Shown piece after piece: positions 36,216-48,585 of a DNA stretch of 64,000 nucleotides (its first letter is position 1; every line of letters starts with the position of its first letter). Origin of the DNA: Hyalella azteca (taxonomy: Eukaryota > Arthropoda > Malacostraca > Amphipoda > Hyalellidae). The stretch spans positions 33,783 to 97,782 of the forward strand of contig NW_025940911.1 of assembly GCF_000764305.2 (NCBI RefSeq), given 5' to 3'. The translations under genes and the position numbers were made by a program. Below the pieces are notes generated by a model, which was not told the origin of the DNA, searched no databases, and saw only the letters and a program-made list of their open reading frames with translations.

Positions 36216-38403
36216 ACTCTTATTAATCCAATCTCTCGGCAACAATGAATCATCTTTCCTGAATTCGTGCTTTTCCTCGAATACAAATCCTGTAAATCTA
36301 AAAAAACGCGTTGAAGCATCCATTCAAAAACGATTTAATACTCACAAATTTGAGTTTGAAAGATTTTTTCGGTGTTAATAATAATGAACCTTAAACTGAA
36401 TACAATTTTAATTACCTTTTGTTCCCTTTGTTCCAAATGTGCCTTTTTGTTCCAAATGTGATACCGGGAAGTATCCAACATATCACAAATTTTTCTGAAA
36501 CCAAGTGAAAGTAAAGTAAGAAGAGTAAAACGAGCTCATCTCAATCACTACATAATTATTAAATTATTAGGCCTGATGTTTATCGGACTTATTCTTCGAT
36601 CGTTCAAATGCGCCCTGAAATTAATCCGCTTGCAATTACCTACTCGGTTAGTAGGTATAGTATGGCTTGACTATCTATTCCTGTTATCTACGTTAATATC
36701 TATTCTTGTTCGTGTAAATTTTGTGTGCAACTTTGAACCTTAATTCTTATTACTTGCTCGGTAACAGCTTTGCTTAAAGGAATGCTTTGAATCTTCGGAC
36801 TTTATGAGACATGTTCATTCACTTTCTTAGAAAAAAATCGTTACAAGGTTTTTAACAATTCATAAAGAATTTATGGTAAAATTTCCATTCTTTGTTGAAG
36901 AACCAACCGACAATTTGAGTAATTTATAAATGATTCAGAATGCTATTATATTTTAAGTCTATATAAGCCTTATTAATAAACGCACTTCTTTGGTTTTACT
37001 CTTACTCTCAGCTACAGAAGTCTGCAGTTGACTTGCAGAATGCTCACAGCTCTCACCTGGACGAAACTTTGAGCCCACTACCATCATTTAAAGCAGGGAT
37101 GAACGAAAAAAATGCAACTGCAGATTTTATTACGCTATTTGAAAGTTAAATCGATAACATTTGATTTCAAAATGGCTTGTTTTGTCTTTTTCAGCTGTTC
37201 AGTGAATAGGCGCGTGACAAACAGAAGTACAGTTATTCTCATTGTTGATGTTATCATAACAATAAACCTGATTCCTGCTGATCGTGTGACAATAAATTTA
37301 GAATTTTAAGGCGATTGAAGGAATAAATTTTCGTAACATATGCGTGTAAGACATGAGCCTAGACATTCGGGCATGTTGAGCTAATGCGATTCTACATGAT
37401 GATACATGCTGCACAAGTTTAATGAAATATTGAATCGTAAACATCTAATTTATATCGAAATTATTTTGAGATCACTTGAAAGATTCAAATACTAAAATTT
37501 ATAAGATCAAAATAATTGATAATTTAAACAATGTGGAGAGAAACTCATAGAAGACACACTATTTTAGTTTTCAAGATATTCTCCCTATGCATTAAATCAA
37601 GACTATGCTCATTCATTTAAATTATGATACAAAGTAAAAACTACCAATAATCGATTTATTCTCATGCTCGAGTCGACTCATTGACAAATCGCGTGAGAAA
37701 TTCATTTTCCTAATTGAATGACGATTTTAAACATCTACAACTACCGTTTTAGGCTCTATTTATGTAAATTTTTTCAAAATTGCCTGAATAAAATAAGAAC
37801 TATGGCATCAAAATATAAATTTGCGAAATGTGATCTCAAACATACTATGACCATCTAAATTTCAATTTAACTTTCACAAATTATACATCAAATTCTTATG
37901 TTTTGTTAATTTGAATTAGTAATACCCCATTTTAGTATCTTAAATGCTTTCTTTTCATTCCAAACTCATGAAGACATTCAAAAATTGATTTGATCCTTTG
38001 AATTTTCTGCTCGTCTTTCAATTAATTTAGTTCTTGATTTTTAATCTAGCTCATTTCGATCGGTTCTATCTACCCTTTAGTGAAACGTAAGACGCTACAT
38101 TGCATCCATATCAAATTGCTGATATTCATTCAGTAACAAAAAATTTACAGGAGACATAATTTTCACATCTGGTCATAGCGTAGCCTGAAGTTAAAGGTAA
38201 AATATTTGTTCAATTGGGCGAATGAATTTCATACGTGAGCAAAAAAAACGCCCTTATGAAAGGCGACATATATGTACAGCTGGGTTACAGCTAAACATAC
38301 AGTTAAAAGGTTAACTTTCGAGTTTGCAATTATGCCTTCTGAGCCTGCTGCGGCTTGCACGGCGTTTCTAGTCTGCCTTGGAAGCTTTGCGTTCCACGAC
38401 AAT
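36216..38403. other. Intergenic AT-rich stretch, nothing recognised
   Basis: No exon-like island or repeat of note; short open frames only. The downstream side of the minus-strand acidic-peptide gene falls here, without an obvious AATAAA. Confidence 0.4.
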
Positions 38404-38748
38404 TCACTGGAAAACTACCGAGGACTGCGATCCTTCACTGACGTCTGAACCGAGAACGCCAGATTGAGGTTGACTTTCATCATAGGTGTCATATGCGACA
38501 TCAGATTCACCTGCGGTCTCATCAAAGGCAACGTCCAACTGAGGTGCGTTTTCGTCGAAGGCAACGTCCGGTTGGGGTTCGTTTTCGTCGAAGGCAACGT
38601 CCGGTTGAGCTGCGTTCTCGTCGTACGTGTCGTAGGCGACGTCTGATTGCGGATCCCGGACTTCACTGACCCCGGTCTCTGACTGAAGTTGAGGCGCTCC
38701 CACAGCGTAAGACGCCAACGCCATAACAACCAAAATTTTCGACACAAA
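38404..38748 (-). CDS. Small secreted acidic repeat peptide, main exon
   Basis: On the minus strand a pyrimidine-rich tract ending ttttttgtgcag precedes FVSKILVVMALASYAVG, a signal-peptide core with likely cleavage before APQLQ. The mature part is acidic with 11-residue repeats built on QPDVAFDENEP and variants (SDVAYDTYDE at both ends), then a Ser/Gly-rich tail ending SSVVFQ and TGA. By analogy with the nearby peptide genes a tiny first exon (Met plus 1-2 residues) is expected upstream (above 38749), but I could not locate it. The frame is also open back to an ATG at 38781, which would use the intron tract as coding. Function unknown; opposite charge to the neighbouring cationic peptides. 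Confidence 0.72.
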   Translation of the reverse strand, partial: FVSKILVVMALASYAVGAPQLQSETGVSEVRDPQSDVAYDTYDENAAQPDVAFDENEPQPDVAFDENAPQLDVAFDETAGESDVAYDTYDESQPQSGVLGSDVSEGSQSSVVFQ

Positions 38749-41670
38749 CTGCACAAAAAATAAAAAGCTTGCAAATTCCACCTCCCGAATTCTATCACTT
38801 AATGATAATACATTAGGTGCCCATATTATATGTTGCTCAAGCTCCCATTATTGTGGCAACCCCTGACAATATTGTGATTCTATAAAAAATTAAAACAAAT
38901 AACTCAATCAACTCAATAATTGACCGCATTGAATTCAATTTAGTTCAAGCTAAAATTCCTGACAAGTTAGTATTTTTCAAGTCTTTCAGTTAGTTGAACA
39001 CCCATTTATTTTGCTCATAAGGCCACTTCATAAAAAAGATATGGCAGTCAATTATGGAGAAAAATGCAGTAATCTTCGTTGGGATATATTGCAACAGGGT
39101 TAACCTGATGATGCTCGAGATAATCCCTAAAAACAGTTCATATTTAATGTACTTTTACTGGTTGAATTCTACATGTGCGAACTCCACAGTCGATTGTTTT
39201 TAGTCGCACAGATCATGCGTGAGCTTTTCTTCTGATAGTCGGCGACATCTTCTTCGTGGTTTGGGATGTGAACACATGATAGAACTTCGACTTTGGAACG
39301 AGTATGATATAAAATTGCACTTGAGTACTTGAGTCTACCTCGATATATTGGTGTAAGTTGATGATAATTCGTGGGGCAATTTAGTTTAACGGAAACCAAC
39401 AGATGTCGGAAAAGTACTAAGTAAGTTGTTAAACGGAGGATACACAGAGCTACAACAAAACAAACACGCGCCTTAATGAAAGCAACGAGAGTTGAAGAAC
39501 TCCGCTTCAGCTCGTGACTTGAATTTCTTACATGCAAACAAGTTCTGGTAATCAATGTGGGTGTGCGAACAAAAAAATCCACACTAAAGTATCGAATTAT
39601 CAAGACGTGCCAAAATTTAACAGACAGTAAACCAGCATCAAACGAAAGCATCACGACCATCTACTACTAAAATCAGGAGAACCGCGTTTATATGACAGAT
39701 GGACGAGTCCTACAGTAAATAATACAGGATAATATCAGAAGCAGAGCAGAAACTGGCCGAATCAAAGTTTTGATTCACTATATAAACAAGAAAGTCAAGA
39801 AATATTTTTTGTGTTCTAAATTCCTTAAAAATATCGGAACTATTTTAGAAGACCGATGTTATTCATAAATTTCTCTGCAATAATGAAGATTGTAGACTTC
39901 TTAAAAACCTACAATACAATAGTTAGACCACAACTACCTTGAGCCGCCTCCTTACATGCCACCTACAATCTGGACAACCTTGGCTCTATCCGAGGGAGGA
40001 TCACAACGAGTCCATCACCCGACAGGTAGTGGAAGCTTGCACCCGCATCGTCATGCGGAGCCCCGATGCTAAAAGAATTGCGACAGCTACAAACTCACAA
40101 CCCACTGGAACCTAGGGACTTTTAAATTATTTTCTGAGCAGTTTTGAAAATTAATTTTGCGTTGTTTCCACTAAACTCAATGTTTTCATTAGACACATAG
40201 CACGATTTCATGTATTGTAAAACCGTCATGCTACTTGATATTTAATAATTTTCATTCTAAACGTCGAAATATATCTTTTGGTAACTTAGTTTTAAAATAA
40301 TATACCAACGCCACCAAAGAACATCGTTCAACTCATGGAAAAAACGAACAATAAATTCTATTATTTATTTGTTATTTTATTAGCGAGCAAGCCTGCTTGT
40401 TAACAGTAAAAACATTCTCTAGTCTTATCAGAGTAGTATAAAAAAATGTATTATTACGAAGTCTTTTGTTAAAATGAATTTCCTATTTTATGTCTTACAT
40501 ATTTATATAAGACATAATATAAATATCATATTTTATCATATTATCATATTTTATGATACTTATACTTATATCATATATATCATATTATATCATATATACT
40601 TATATCATATTTTATGACCCGACAAATAGGGTCATATTCCAACACTATACGTATTTTGGATTCGCAGACGGTTAGCCAATAGTTTATTACAGTTAACGAG
40701 CTTCGAACAAGCAAAAAATTAACTAATATTCTGAAATTCCATTATATCAAAGTTTTTTGTGTGATCGAAGCCGGGCGCCATGATTCTATCAATGTTCTTC
40801 AAGGGCTTATACACGAGTCTTTCGTACCGGGATATTACCTGGGCCTGAAAAATTATTCTTAGTGACAGAGTCGAAAGGCGCTGTAAACCTTAAAGGAAAT
40901 GATTTGAAAAAAATATTTCTAAATAGCTTTTTATGAAGTCTACTTAAGAGAGGCAACATAGTTTTTTCTTTCGTTTTTTGAAACGAGAGACAAATAGCGG
41001 CTCTGCATGTTTTCTATTTAACCCTCTACCGCCTGACATGAGTAACCGGAGCAATATTATCCCAAGCCTTCTTCCCAAAAAGGATACGTTGTTAGTGAGC
41101 ACAAAATGACTTGCATTGATCGTTGCCGCCACGTACGACAACTTTAAAATGTTCTCTGTTGCATACGAGCATCCTCATGTTCATACACTCAATAGTTTAA
41201 GTATAATTTAAGTTTAGAGTTATGTTCCCGGAGAGTGACATACGGCGGTAGAAGGTTAATTTGTGAGTTTGCATGAGCATATTCTAAACTAGGACACATA
41301 TGCCTTATTCTTATCAACAGGATTAGAGACAACAGGAATGATGAGATTTTAAATTGGTGGGCTAACCTTGCTACTTTTATCAGTTATATGTATTAAGAAA
41401 ATACATACTAAGATTGGCTTAACGCACGAATATTGTACGACTTAATTTCAAGGTTGAATGTTAATACATGACTGTGAACATCGTGATTGAATTTGATGGC
41501 ATAGTAAAGCTTTATTAAGAGCATGCCTTCTATTCAACGTAGACAAAATAGAACAAGTAACTTAAATTTACTCAAGATTTTACTATGAGCTAAAGAAAAA
41601 CCATTGAACTCAAGAAGCAAACTCAATTTCGAGAACGAGTAAAGTCTTAATGTCGCTATCGCACTAGAAA
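38749..41670. other. Gene-poor stretch with one GC-richer island
   Basis: It should contain the missing first exon of the acidic-peptide gene. A 163-codon minus-strand open frame (39169-39660) has no recognisable signal, repeats or domain. A GC-rich plus-strand open stretch lies at about 39931-40110. An AT microsatellite with repeated 'tatcatat' lies at about 40500-40615. Confidence 0.4.
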
Positions 41671-41673
41671 TAT

Positions 41674-41930
41674 TCAAAAGCCGTCTGGTCCACATGACTT
41701 GTTGGGATTTTGAGCTACCAGGCGCTTGAGAACCTCTTCTTCGTGTATTTCAAAACCTGTTAGCTTCGAGCTGACTGGGCGCTCCTCAATATCTGGAATA
41801 CTGTTCAAGTCCTCATCTGTGACTACACTGCTGAAGAACTGATTAAGAACGTTTGCCTTGCCCTCATCGGAGGAAGTCTTTCGTTGGTCTACTTTCAAAT
41901 CAGAAATACCGTTCTTTGACTTACACTTCG
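41674..41930 (-). mobile_element. CR1-like LINE reverse transcriptase fragment
   Basis: The minus-strand translation includes EGKANVLNQFFSSVVTDED, then EEEVLKRL and NPNKSCGPDGF. 'A-x-x-L-N-x-F-F-S-S-V-F' and 'L-N-P-N-K-S-x-G-P-D-G' are signatures of the N-terminal part of LINE (CR1/jockey-like) reverse transcriptase. It stops right after GPDGF, so it is a short dead fragment. Confidence 0.88.
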
Positions 41931-42129
41931 AATATCAATTAAATTCGATAGCATAAAGTGAATTGAAATAATAATTATACTTTTTTCGATTCTTGCAAAC
42001 ATATAAAAACGTTTAAAACTCTATGAACCATAAAATAAATTTTTTACCGTAGCTAAGCAGTTTGAAGCAAGCAAGGGATAAAACGCGCCGCATCTCATCA
42101 AACCAAAGTCATTCTGAAATAATATACGT

Positions 42130-43390
42130 ATAAAAATTACTTTTTAAAGACAACACTTCCAAAGAATTCAGTGTCTCTGATCTTACAGATGTACAATGAA
42201 TTTCTCATTCAATTTTTTAATATTAAAAAAATTAATTGTTACTTTTTTTATTATATAAAACTTTTTTAATATATAAATTTTTTCAAAATTAGTTATTCTG
42301 TTATTTGATTCATGCATTGCCTCTGGCTTCACACAATTGTGCAAAATTTGAGATCAATTAGACATGTAAAAGTGTGTCAAATACCAGTTAATAGATTTGT
42401 AGCTGACAAAATGATTTTTTCAATTTTTTTAATATTGAAAAAAAAAATAATTTTTTTAAATAATTTATTTTGAAACTTGATTGATGCATTGTCTCCAACT
42501 TTACACTAGTGTGCAAAATTTCAGATCGATAGGATAAGTAGAAGTATATTAAATTTCGATTACAAGATTTGTAGCAGACAAACAACAAGAAGTGAAGTTA
42601 AAGAGAAGTGTTGTAAAAGCAGGATGAAGTTGTTCATTATGCGTGGAGACGTGGCATTTCGATTCCGGGATTTGCGTAGATATTTCACCCTATTTAGAAA
42701 GCCAATAACTCATAGTAAACTGTTCTAATGTAGTGAATTTCGTGACGTGCGCTGTATGGGATCAGTGATGTACTTCCTTACACGGGAACTTCGCGATATA
42801 ATATACCTACAGAGTCAACAATCAACACCGACCTGCAAGCTTACGACAAGAGCAGCTGACAGCACAAGTTAAACCCTAGTCTTGATAAACAAAGTGATCT
42901 TGATTGCAATTTCAATCTACCAAGCAATATCTTGCCCTTTTGTTCCTACTCATGCTGCTCCGCTCCCTTCAATGGCTGAAATAGCATTAGAAAATTTCCA
43001 AATAGCGTTCATGGACTTTTAGCGAAAGGTTTTAGAAGGCGATTATTCGATGAACTTGATTTTGAGTTCTGCTATATCAGATTCATTATTAGTTTTTACC
43101 ACACTCCTATTTTACTTTGATTCCTGTTGTTTGTACGTCTGCTGAAAATCTTATATTCAATATTTAAAACACTTGTACCTGTCCAATCGATCTGAAAATT
43201 TGCACACTTGCGTAAAGTCGGAGACAATGCTTGAATCAATTAACAGAATAAAAAATAATTGAAAATTTTTAGAAATTTAAATATTTAAAAATAAAATTAG
43301 AAATTCATTGTACATCTGTAACATCGGAAACACCGCCCTCTTTAGAAGTGTGGTCTTTAGAAAAGTACTTTCTAAACGCATATTTCCTAA
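42130..43390. repeat. Long imperfect inverted repeat (foldback/MITE-like element)
   Basis: The left arm (about 42130-42390) and the reverse complement of the right arm (about 43160-43385) share, in order, 'ttaaagacaacacttccaaag'-like, 'acagatgtacaatgaatttct' and 'tgtgcaaaatttgagatc'-like blocks. A direct third copy of the inner block lies at 42481-42553. Spacer about 770 bases; no transposase seen. Confidence 0.75.
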
Positions 43391-44879
43391 ACAACAGGCG
43401 TGTTAAAATTGTTAGAATAGGCTCTGCGGAAGTGAAAAAATAAAATGAAAATCGTACATAAAATTTTGAGTATTTCACAAATTCATTGTTTGATCACTAC
43501 AAAAAATTTGGTATCGGAGATCTTCAGTAGAATATCTGGATAGATTATTTGAACTTTTGCATATCTGATGATGGAAAATATATGCATCAGTCAGAAGCTT
43601 TTCTCAAAATTGAACAATTACTTTAATTTAACTTCTCAAACCACTGACTTTGAATGGAAATTTTGGTGCTTGCAATTTACGGTTCTGGACGTGATTTTTT
43701 TTCCCCAGTTCCATTATGGTTGTACAATATTTATAAATATTTAAAGTTTTCTTGTCTTTCGATGGCAGACATGCGCAGAAATTAATATTACAGGATTATT
43801 ACACGCTATTTCATTAGTACTGAACGTACAAAAATGTTTCTTTGAGGTCTTGCTTAGAAATTGACTTCTTTGCCAAAATTTATCGCTTTGCCCTGATGCA
43901 AACTAATCCACGTTGACTCCTTGTCTACGGACGGTAACTCATTTAAGCCGCTGTTGCGTCTACGATTACCATTGCTGCGGTTAATGTATAATCATTAAAA
44001 AAAATAAGCAAATAACACTTCTACAACGTCGCAGTAAATCATTATCAATGGTGGTTAGTTGAAAAAGTATCCTCCTCATTCGATAGAGACAACTTGAACT
44101 TATTTCTGAATGAGTTTTTGGTCGCGAGGCCCGTCCAGAATACGAATGAGATCGCCTACATGATGTTATATTAAAAGAATCTGCATTTCGTACGCTGAAC
44201 AGATACTCGGCAAGGACTGACGAAAAATCTAGTTAGCTCACTACGGTTACACAACAACACTTGTGGGATATTTTGTACATTTTGTGAGAGAATTTATCTC
44301 TATTATCAAGAAACTTAAAAAAGTGTTACCTGCAATAAATTTTCTGCATTAATTAATACATTAATAGCTACGAACATAACTTTTATTCACAAAATTGCCC
44401 ATGAAACGCCATCGGCCGTATAAGAACGAACTTTAATACAGATGGATATCACTAAAGCGTCATTGCTACTTTATCAATCGACAGCCGAACACGGATTTTC
44501 CCGCGATATATTTTTAGAGGTTAGAGATGCTGCTTTCCATGCCTTCTCGGGGGCTTCAAACCAGTTTGTTCGCAGGCGGATTTCTGCCTGAGCAGGTTTG
44601 AGTTGCGCAGTCTGGTTTTTGTGCGAGTGTTATTAGCAATTAATGCACGTCGAGCAGTTGCTGTCGTGCCTCGCTCATACCTGGTCGTCTTAGGCTTACT
44701 GGTGCTGCAACCGAGGACAAAGGATACATGCAACTATAAACAACTCACGAACCTGCAATAGAAGTTATCAAGAAAAGCTCAGATTAAAATTACACTGGGA
44801 GGATAAATGATATAGAGCGAGCTTTTGAATCTAAATTGTATTTGTTCTGACCCATAAAAATTTAAAATTAATATCAAAG
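43390..44879. other. Intergenic stretch upstream of the first cationic peptide gene
   Basis: Nothing recognised. A minus-strand open frame of 70 codons at 44521-44733 looks random. 'cataaaaattt' lies 27 bases before the start codon of the next gene, too close for an ordinary TATA box. Confidence 0.4.
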
Positions 44880-44888
44880 ATGAAGCTG
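44880..44888 (+). CDS. Cationic Gly/Arg-rich peptide gene 1, exon 1 (MKL)
   Basis: ATG AAG CTG followed directly by a gtgagt donor. Phase 0, which matches the acceptor at 45536 and completes the signal peptide. The same layout is seen in the two other peptide genes of the cluster. Confidence 0.8.
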
Positions 44889-45535
44889 GTGAGTCGCATT
44901 TTAATATTCATAGTCTCTGTGATCATAGGAAAACACTTAATTTCGTCCTTTTCTTACAACTGCCAACTGGCTTGAATGTTAACTCACGTGCTGTCATCTA
45001 GAAAAAAGTCTTGCCGAATATTTTGTTCGTAGTTCTTAGCATTTTATTTGTATCAATAATGTGCTCCATCGACTTCATCTTATTACATTATTCCATTCCT
45101 TTCTGTCTTCAAGGTTATTGGTATGTTGAATCCCTCATTTTAATTCCATACAAAATAAGATAAAATCGTTTATTTGATGAATTTCAAGATTATTACGACA
45201 TAAAAATATTATATGATAATATTTGTTCCGCCATTTTTGTTGAAATATTAGCTGTAATTAAAAAAATTCCACGTGTCTTTATTCGCGCTCCCGATCCTTT
45301 CAAGGTAAATTATTTTTTCCTTCTGGAAATATCTTCTTTAGAAACAAGTTTTGAATCATTAAATAACATTTAAAGAACGATTTATAAGATTTTTTTGTGA
45401 AATCAATATTACATAATTTAAATGATCAAATAAATTTTGATCATTCAACATATTGTTTCTGAATGTGAATTGAGTGCTTTTTAGCTCAGAATAATTTTTA
45501 TAATATGGAATGATGCTGAAGGCTTTTCTCTGCAG

Positions 45536-45763
45536 TTGACTTTGGTGATGGCGCTTCTGGCTTGCCTCTCCCTGGCCGTTGGGATGCCTGACCCTGAACC
45601 TCAATTTGGCTTCGGCATCGGATTCGGGAGAGGTTTCGGTTGGGGCTACGGCCGTCGAGGATTCGGAAGACGAAGATTCGGACGTCGAGGATTCGGCTTC
45701 GGGCGAGGATTCGGACGGCGTGGATTTGGTGGTTTTAGATTTGGTCGTGGATACCGAGGCTAA
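45536..45763 (+). CDS. Cationic Gly/Arg/Phe-rich secreted peptide 1, exon 2
   Basis: After acceptor ttttctctgcag, exon 2 continues MKL with LTLVMALLACLSLAVG (signal peptide, residues 1-19), then MPDPEPQF and a Gly/Arg/Phe-rich mature region with RRGFG and RGFG repeats ending FGRGYRG and TAA. Total 78 residues, strongly basic. Composition and size fit glycine-rich antimicrobial-type peptides, but this is inference from composition only. PEPQF and a final Gly are shared with the paralogues at 49.5 and 62.7 kb. A poly(A) signal follows within 10 bases. Confidence 0.88.
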   Translation: MTLVMALLACLSLAVGMPDPEPQFGFGIGFGRGFGWGYGRRGFGRRRFGRRGFGFGRGFGRRGFGGFRFGRGYRG

Positions 45764-45772
45764 GGAGTAGAT

Positions 45773-45778
45773 AATAAA
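45773..45778 (+). terminator. Poly(A) signal AATAAA of peptide gene 1
   Basis: AATAAA starts 10 bases after the TAA, implying a very short 3' UTR. Confidence 0.65.
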
Positions 45779-45779
45779 A

Positions 45780-48576
45780 TCGTTGCACAGGCAGCAGTTG
45801 ACGCAAATGTTTTTGGTTTATTTTTTTATTGTTCTTCAGGATCTTATTAGTTCTCTTTAATTATTTTTTTCTTTTTTTTCGAAAATTCATCCATAAGGGC
45901 ATTAATGGAATGATAAGCCGTATTTGGTTAGAGTAAATTCTATAATTATTGTGATTTTCAGCGATATTTTTATGTAGATTATGCTACAAAGGGCATTATT
46001 TTGATATTTAGATCATTAAGAAACGTCTTTAACATACTTAAGCCTGCCTATGTGTCAACGCTAGATAAATTCAAATGAAGTTTTACAAAATTAACATCCT
46101 TTGTTGCCTCCACATTTTCTGGACTCGAAAAAGAAATTTCTGTTCCAGTGAACACAATATTTAACGACATTCTCCCTGAATGAGCCTTGCATTTTCATAT
46201 TCTAGTTGTCATAATCCTCCATAATATTTGTTTAGAGAATACAAACCGTATACCATCTTTCTTGAAACCAAACAGCTCATTTTGTTCGCTATTTGCATTT
46301 CAACAAACTTCAACTAAAACCATGTCTTCAAACATTAAGGCATTCTAAAATCTAGGGGCATTACACGTACAAAAAGTCCATTGCTTCTCTACTGTCGGGC
46401 CGACATCTTTCTGTCCTATGTCTCAAGTGGCATTCAAACCACTTCCGTAAAATTAGCCATCATTATTATCTAATAAGTTCATGTATCGGTTATGTTTCTT
46501 CTATTTCTTTATTACAATATAAAAGTAATTATCATACCAAGCATAAAGTTTTTATTTTGAGTACAATAGACTTCAATACTTATTGCAACTCGAGCAATCA
46601 TCCTAACTCGAGTTTACATATCTGCGTCTGGCATCTGTCAATTGAAATTCGTTCAAATTTGTTGTAGTTTAATTTTTATTTTGCGCTTCATAACCAAATT
46701 AATTAGGCTGTTTATAAAATTTTCCGCATTTTTTATTATTGGTGTTTTGCGTTTGATGGATGATTTGTATTTTGTTAAACCAATTGCAAATTATTTTGAT
46801 CAACGGGACTGATTTTAATTACAGGGTAATTCACGAATACTTCTTGTTTTGTAATTCGCGCCAGCAGCCAGATATTGTAGGAAAAGGACAGAGAGTATTT
46901 TATATGCAAGACAAGGTCATGAAATTTTGTCTGCCGCAAAGTCGGTTGCTACTATATGCATTGGACAAGTGAGCAGCGTGCGTTTCCTGTCGAGACGTAC
47001 TTTTCAAATGGCCGTTCCATTATAGCTACTCTAAACTTTTTTAGTAATACTTTTTCATTTAGACCAAAATGAAGAATTATGGAAATACTAATAAATCTAA
47101 TACATAAGTCCCCGACCTGCAAACAAAAATTTGACATATGATAATAAAACAATCGAAAATTATTTACAGTATTCCAAATTTAACTTTAAGTATACAAGTT
47201 TTACTGATGTGAGAGCTATCGACGAAACTCAAAAATTACATGCATAACATCACACGAGTTACACGGTTGTTTGCAATAAACAATATTGGAGACATCGACA
47301 TGTATGTGTTTTTTTTATATTAAAAGCTAAGGTAATGTAAATTTCAGTCAGAAATTTAGCAATTCCGGATGCGATCTTTCTAATGCAAAAATCGGGGCCA
47401 AAAAGATATTATAAAGAGGAAATGAAATTGTGAATGGACATATTTTTTGCGTATCCAGATCTCTCAGCTGTTTAACTGCAACCTATTTACAATTGATACA
47501 TGACAAGTTAGCCGTTAACATACATCGGTAGTTTCTGAAGAAAAATATCTCTTTTTCAGAATACCAGCAAGTAGTTAAAGTACAAAAAAAATAGGAAGAG
47601 CCTAATTGTGTTATTCTAGGAATAAAATGCCCAGAAGTCTAAATGTGCCTGTTGAAAACACAATTAAATGAGCAATATTTGTGTTGATGAAAATATACAT
47701 TATAGAGTTAAGGTCAGTGTTTATTAGTTCTTACATAAACAGTAGTAATTACTACTTGCATAAAACTTGCATAAATAATGATTTATTAAACTTTTGATTA
47801 TTATATAAACTTTTGATTCGATAATTTGATTATTTTAAACTCTTAAAATGGTCCTCACAATTTTTTTTATTTTTCGCCAACCATAACATGCTCCTAAATT
47901 TATGCGGACTACGCCTCCCAGTTGGGCAAGTGGAAACTCCAGGAGTCACTAAATTTAGCACGTATTTTGTACATGCTTCTAATTTAAATCCTGACGCACG
48001 CTGGTGTTACTAAAGCAGAAGACAAAATTTTCATCCGTCAGTAGCACGCTAGGCGCCTTCATTCTTGGTCGCTTCTCTGGTCATGTCAGGAAGATTTTAA
48101 TCCTCAAGCCCTCAATAAATCTCAAGTCTCGGAGATCAGATGTGAATCCAACGACTTAACCTGCATCATTATTGGATTTTGAGGACGAATATAGCAAAAA
48201 ATGATTTATTTACGCCAAAAAATCAATCAAAAGCTTATTTGTTCAAAAAAATAAGAAGCCTGGGGATAATTTTCAAAAGATCGAAAGTATTTTCTTTCGA
48301 AAAGATCTAGAGATAGCCACTGCCCTCTAAATCTTGCTTGCATCGCACCCTCTACAGAGATGTTTGTTACAAGAAACTACTGAAATGAGACCATAGAAAA
48401 TCTACGAAGACCTTGATTACTAAAACGATTAAATAAATGAAATCTCAACGCAAATTGTGAAAGTGATAGAACCTTAAGAATTATTTTCGGATTCGATTTA
48501 AAATTATTCTAAGCAAATGAAAACTGATTTTTAGATTTGAGAAAAATAAACCAAACTACTCGAAAATCGATCAACA
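45780..48576. other. Intergenic AT-rich stretch, nothing recognised
   Basis: No exon-like islands or repeats of note; short random-looking open frames only. Confidence 0.4.
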
Positions 48577-48585
48577 ATGAGGCTG
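48577..48585 (+). CDS. Cationic peptide gene 2, exon 1 (MRL)
   Basis: ATG AGG CTG followed by gtaaga, phase 0. Joined to the acceptor at 49543 it gives MRLIVLIVAFIACLSSVMA, a proper signal peptide that aligns with gene 1 (MKLLTLVMALLACLSLAVG). Confidence 0.78.

Noticed and set aside
39169..39660. 163-codon minus-strand open frame
   Set aside because: Longest intergenic frame, but no domain, repeat or codon signal; kept only as a note because it lies upstream of the acidic-peptide exon.
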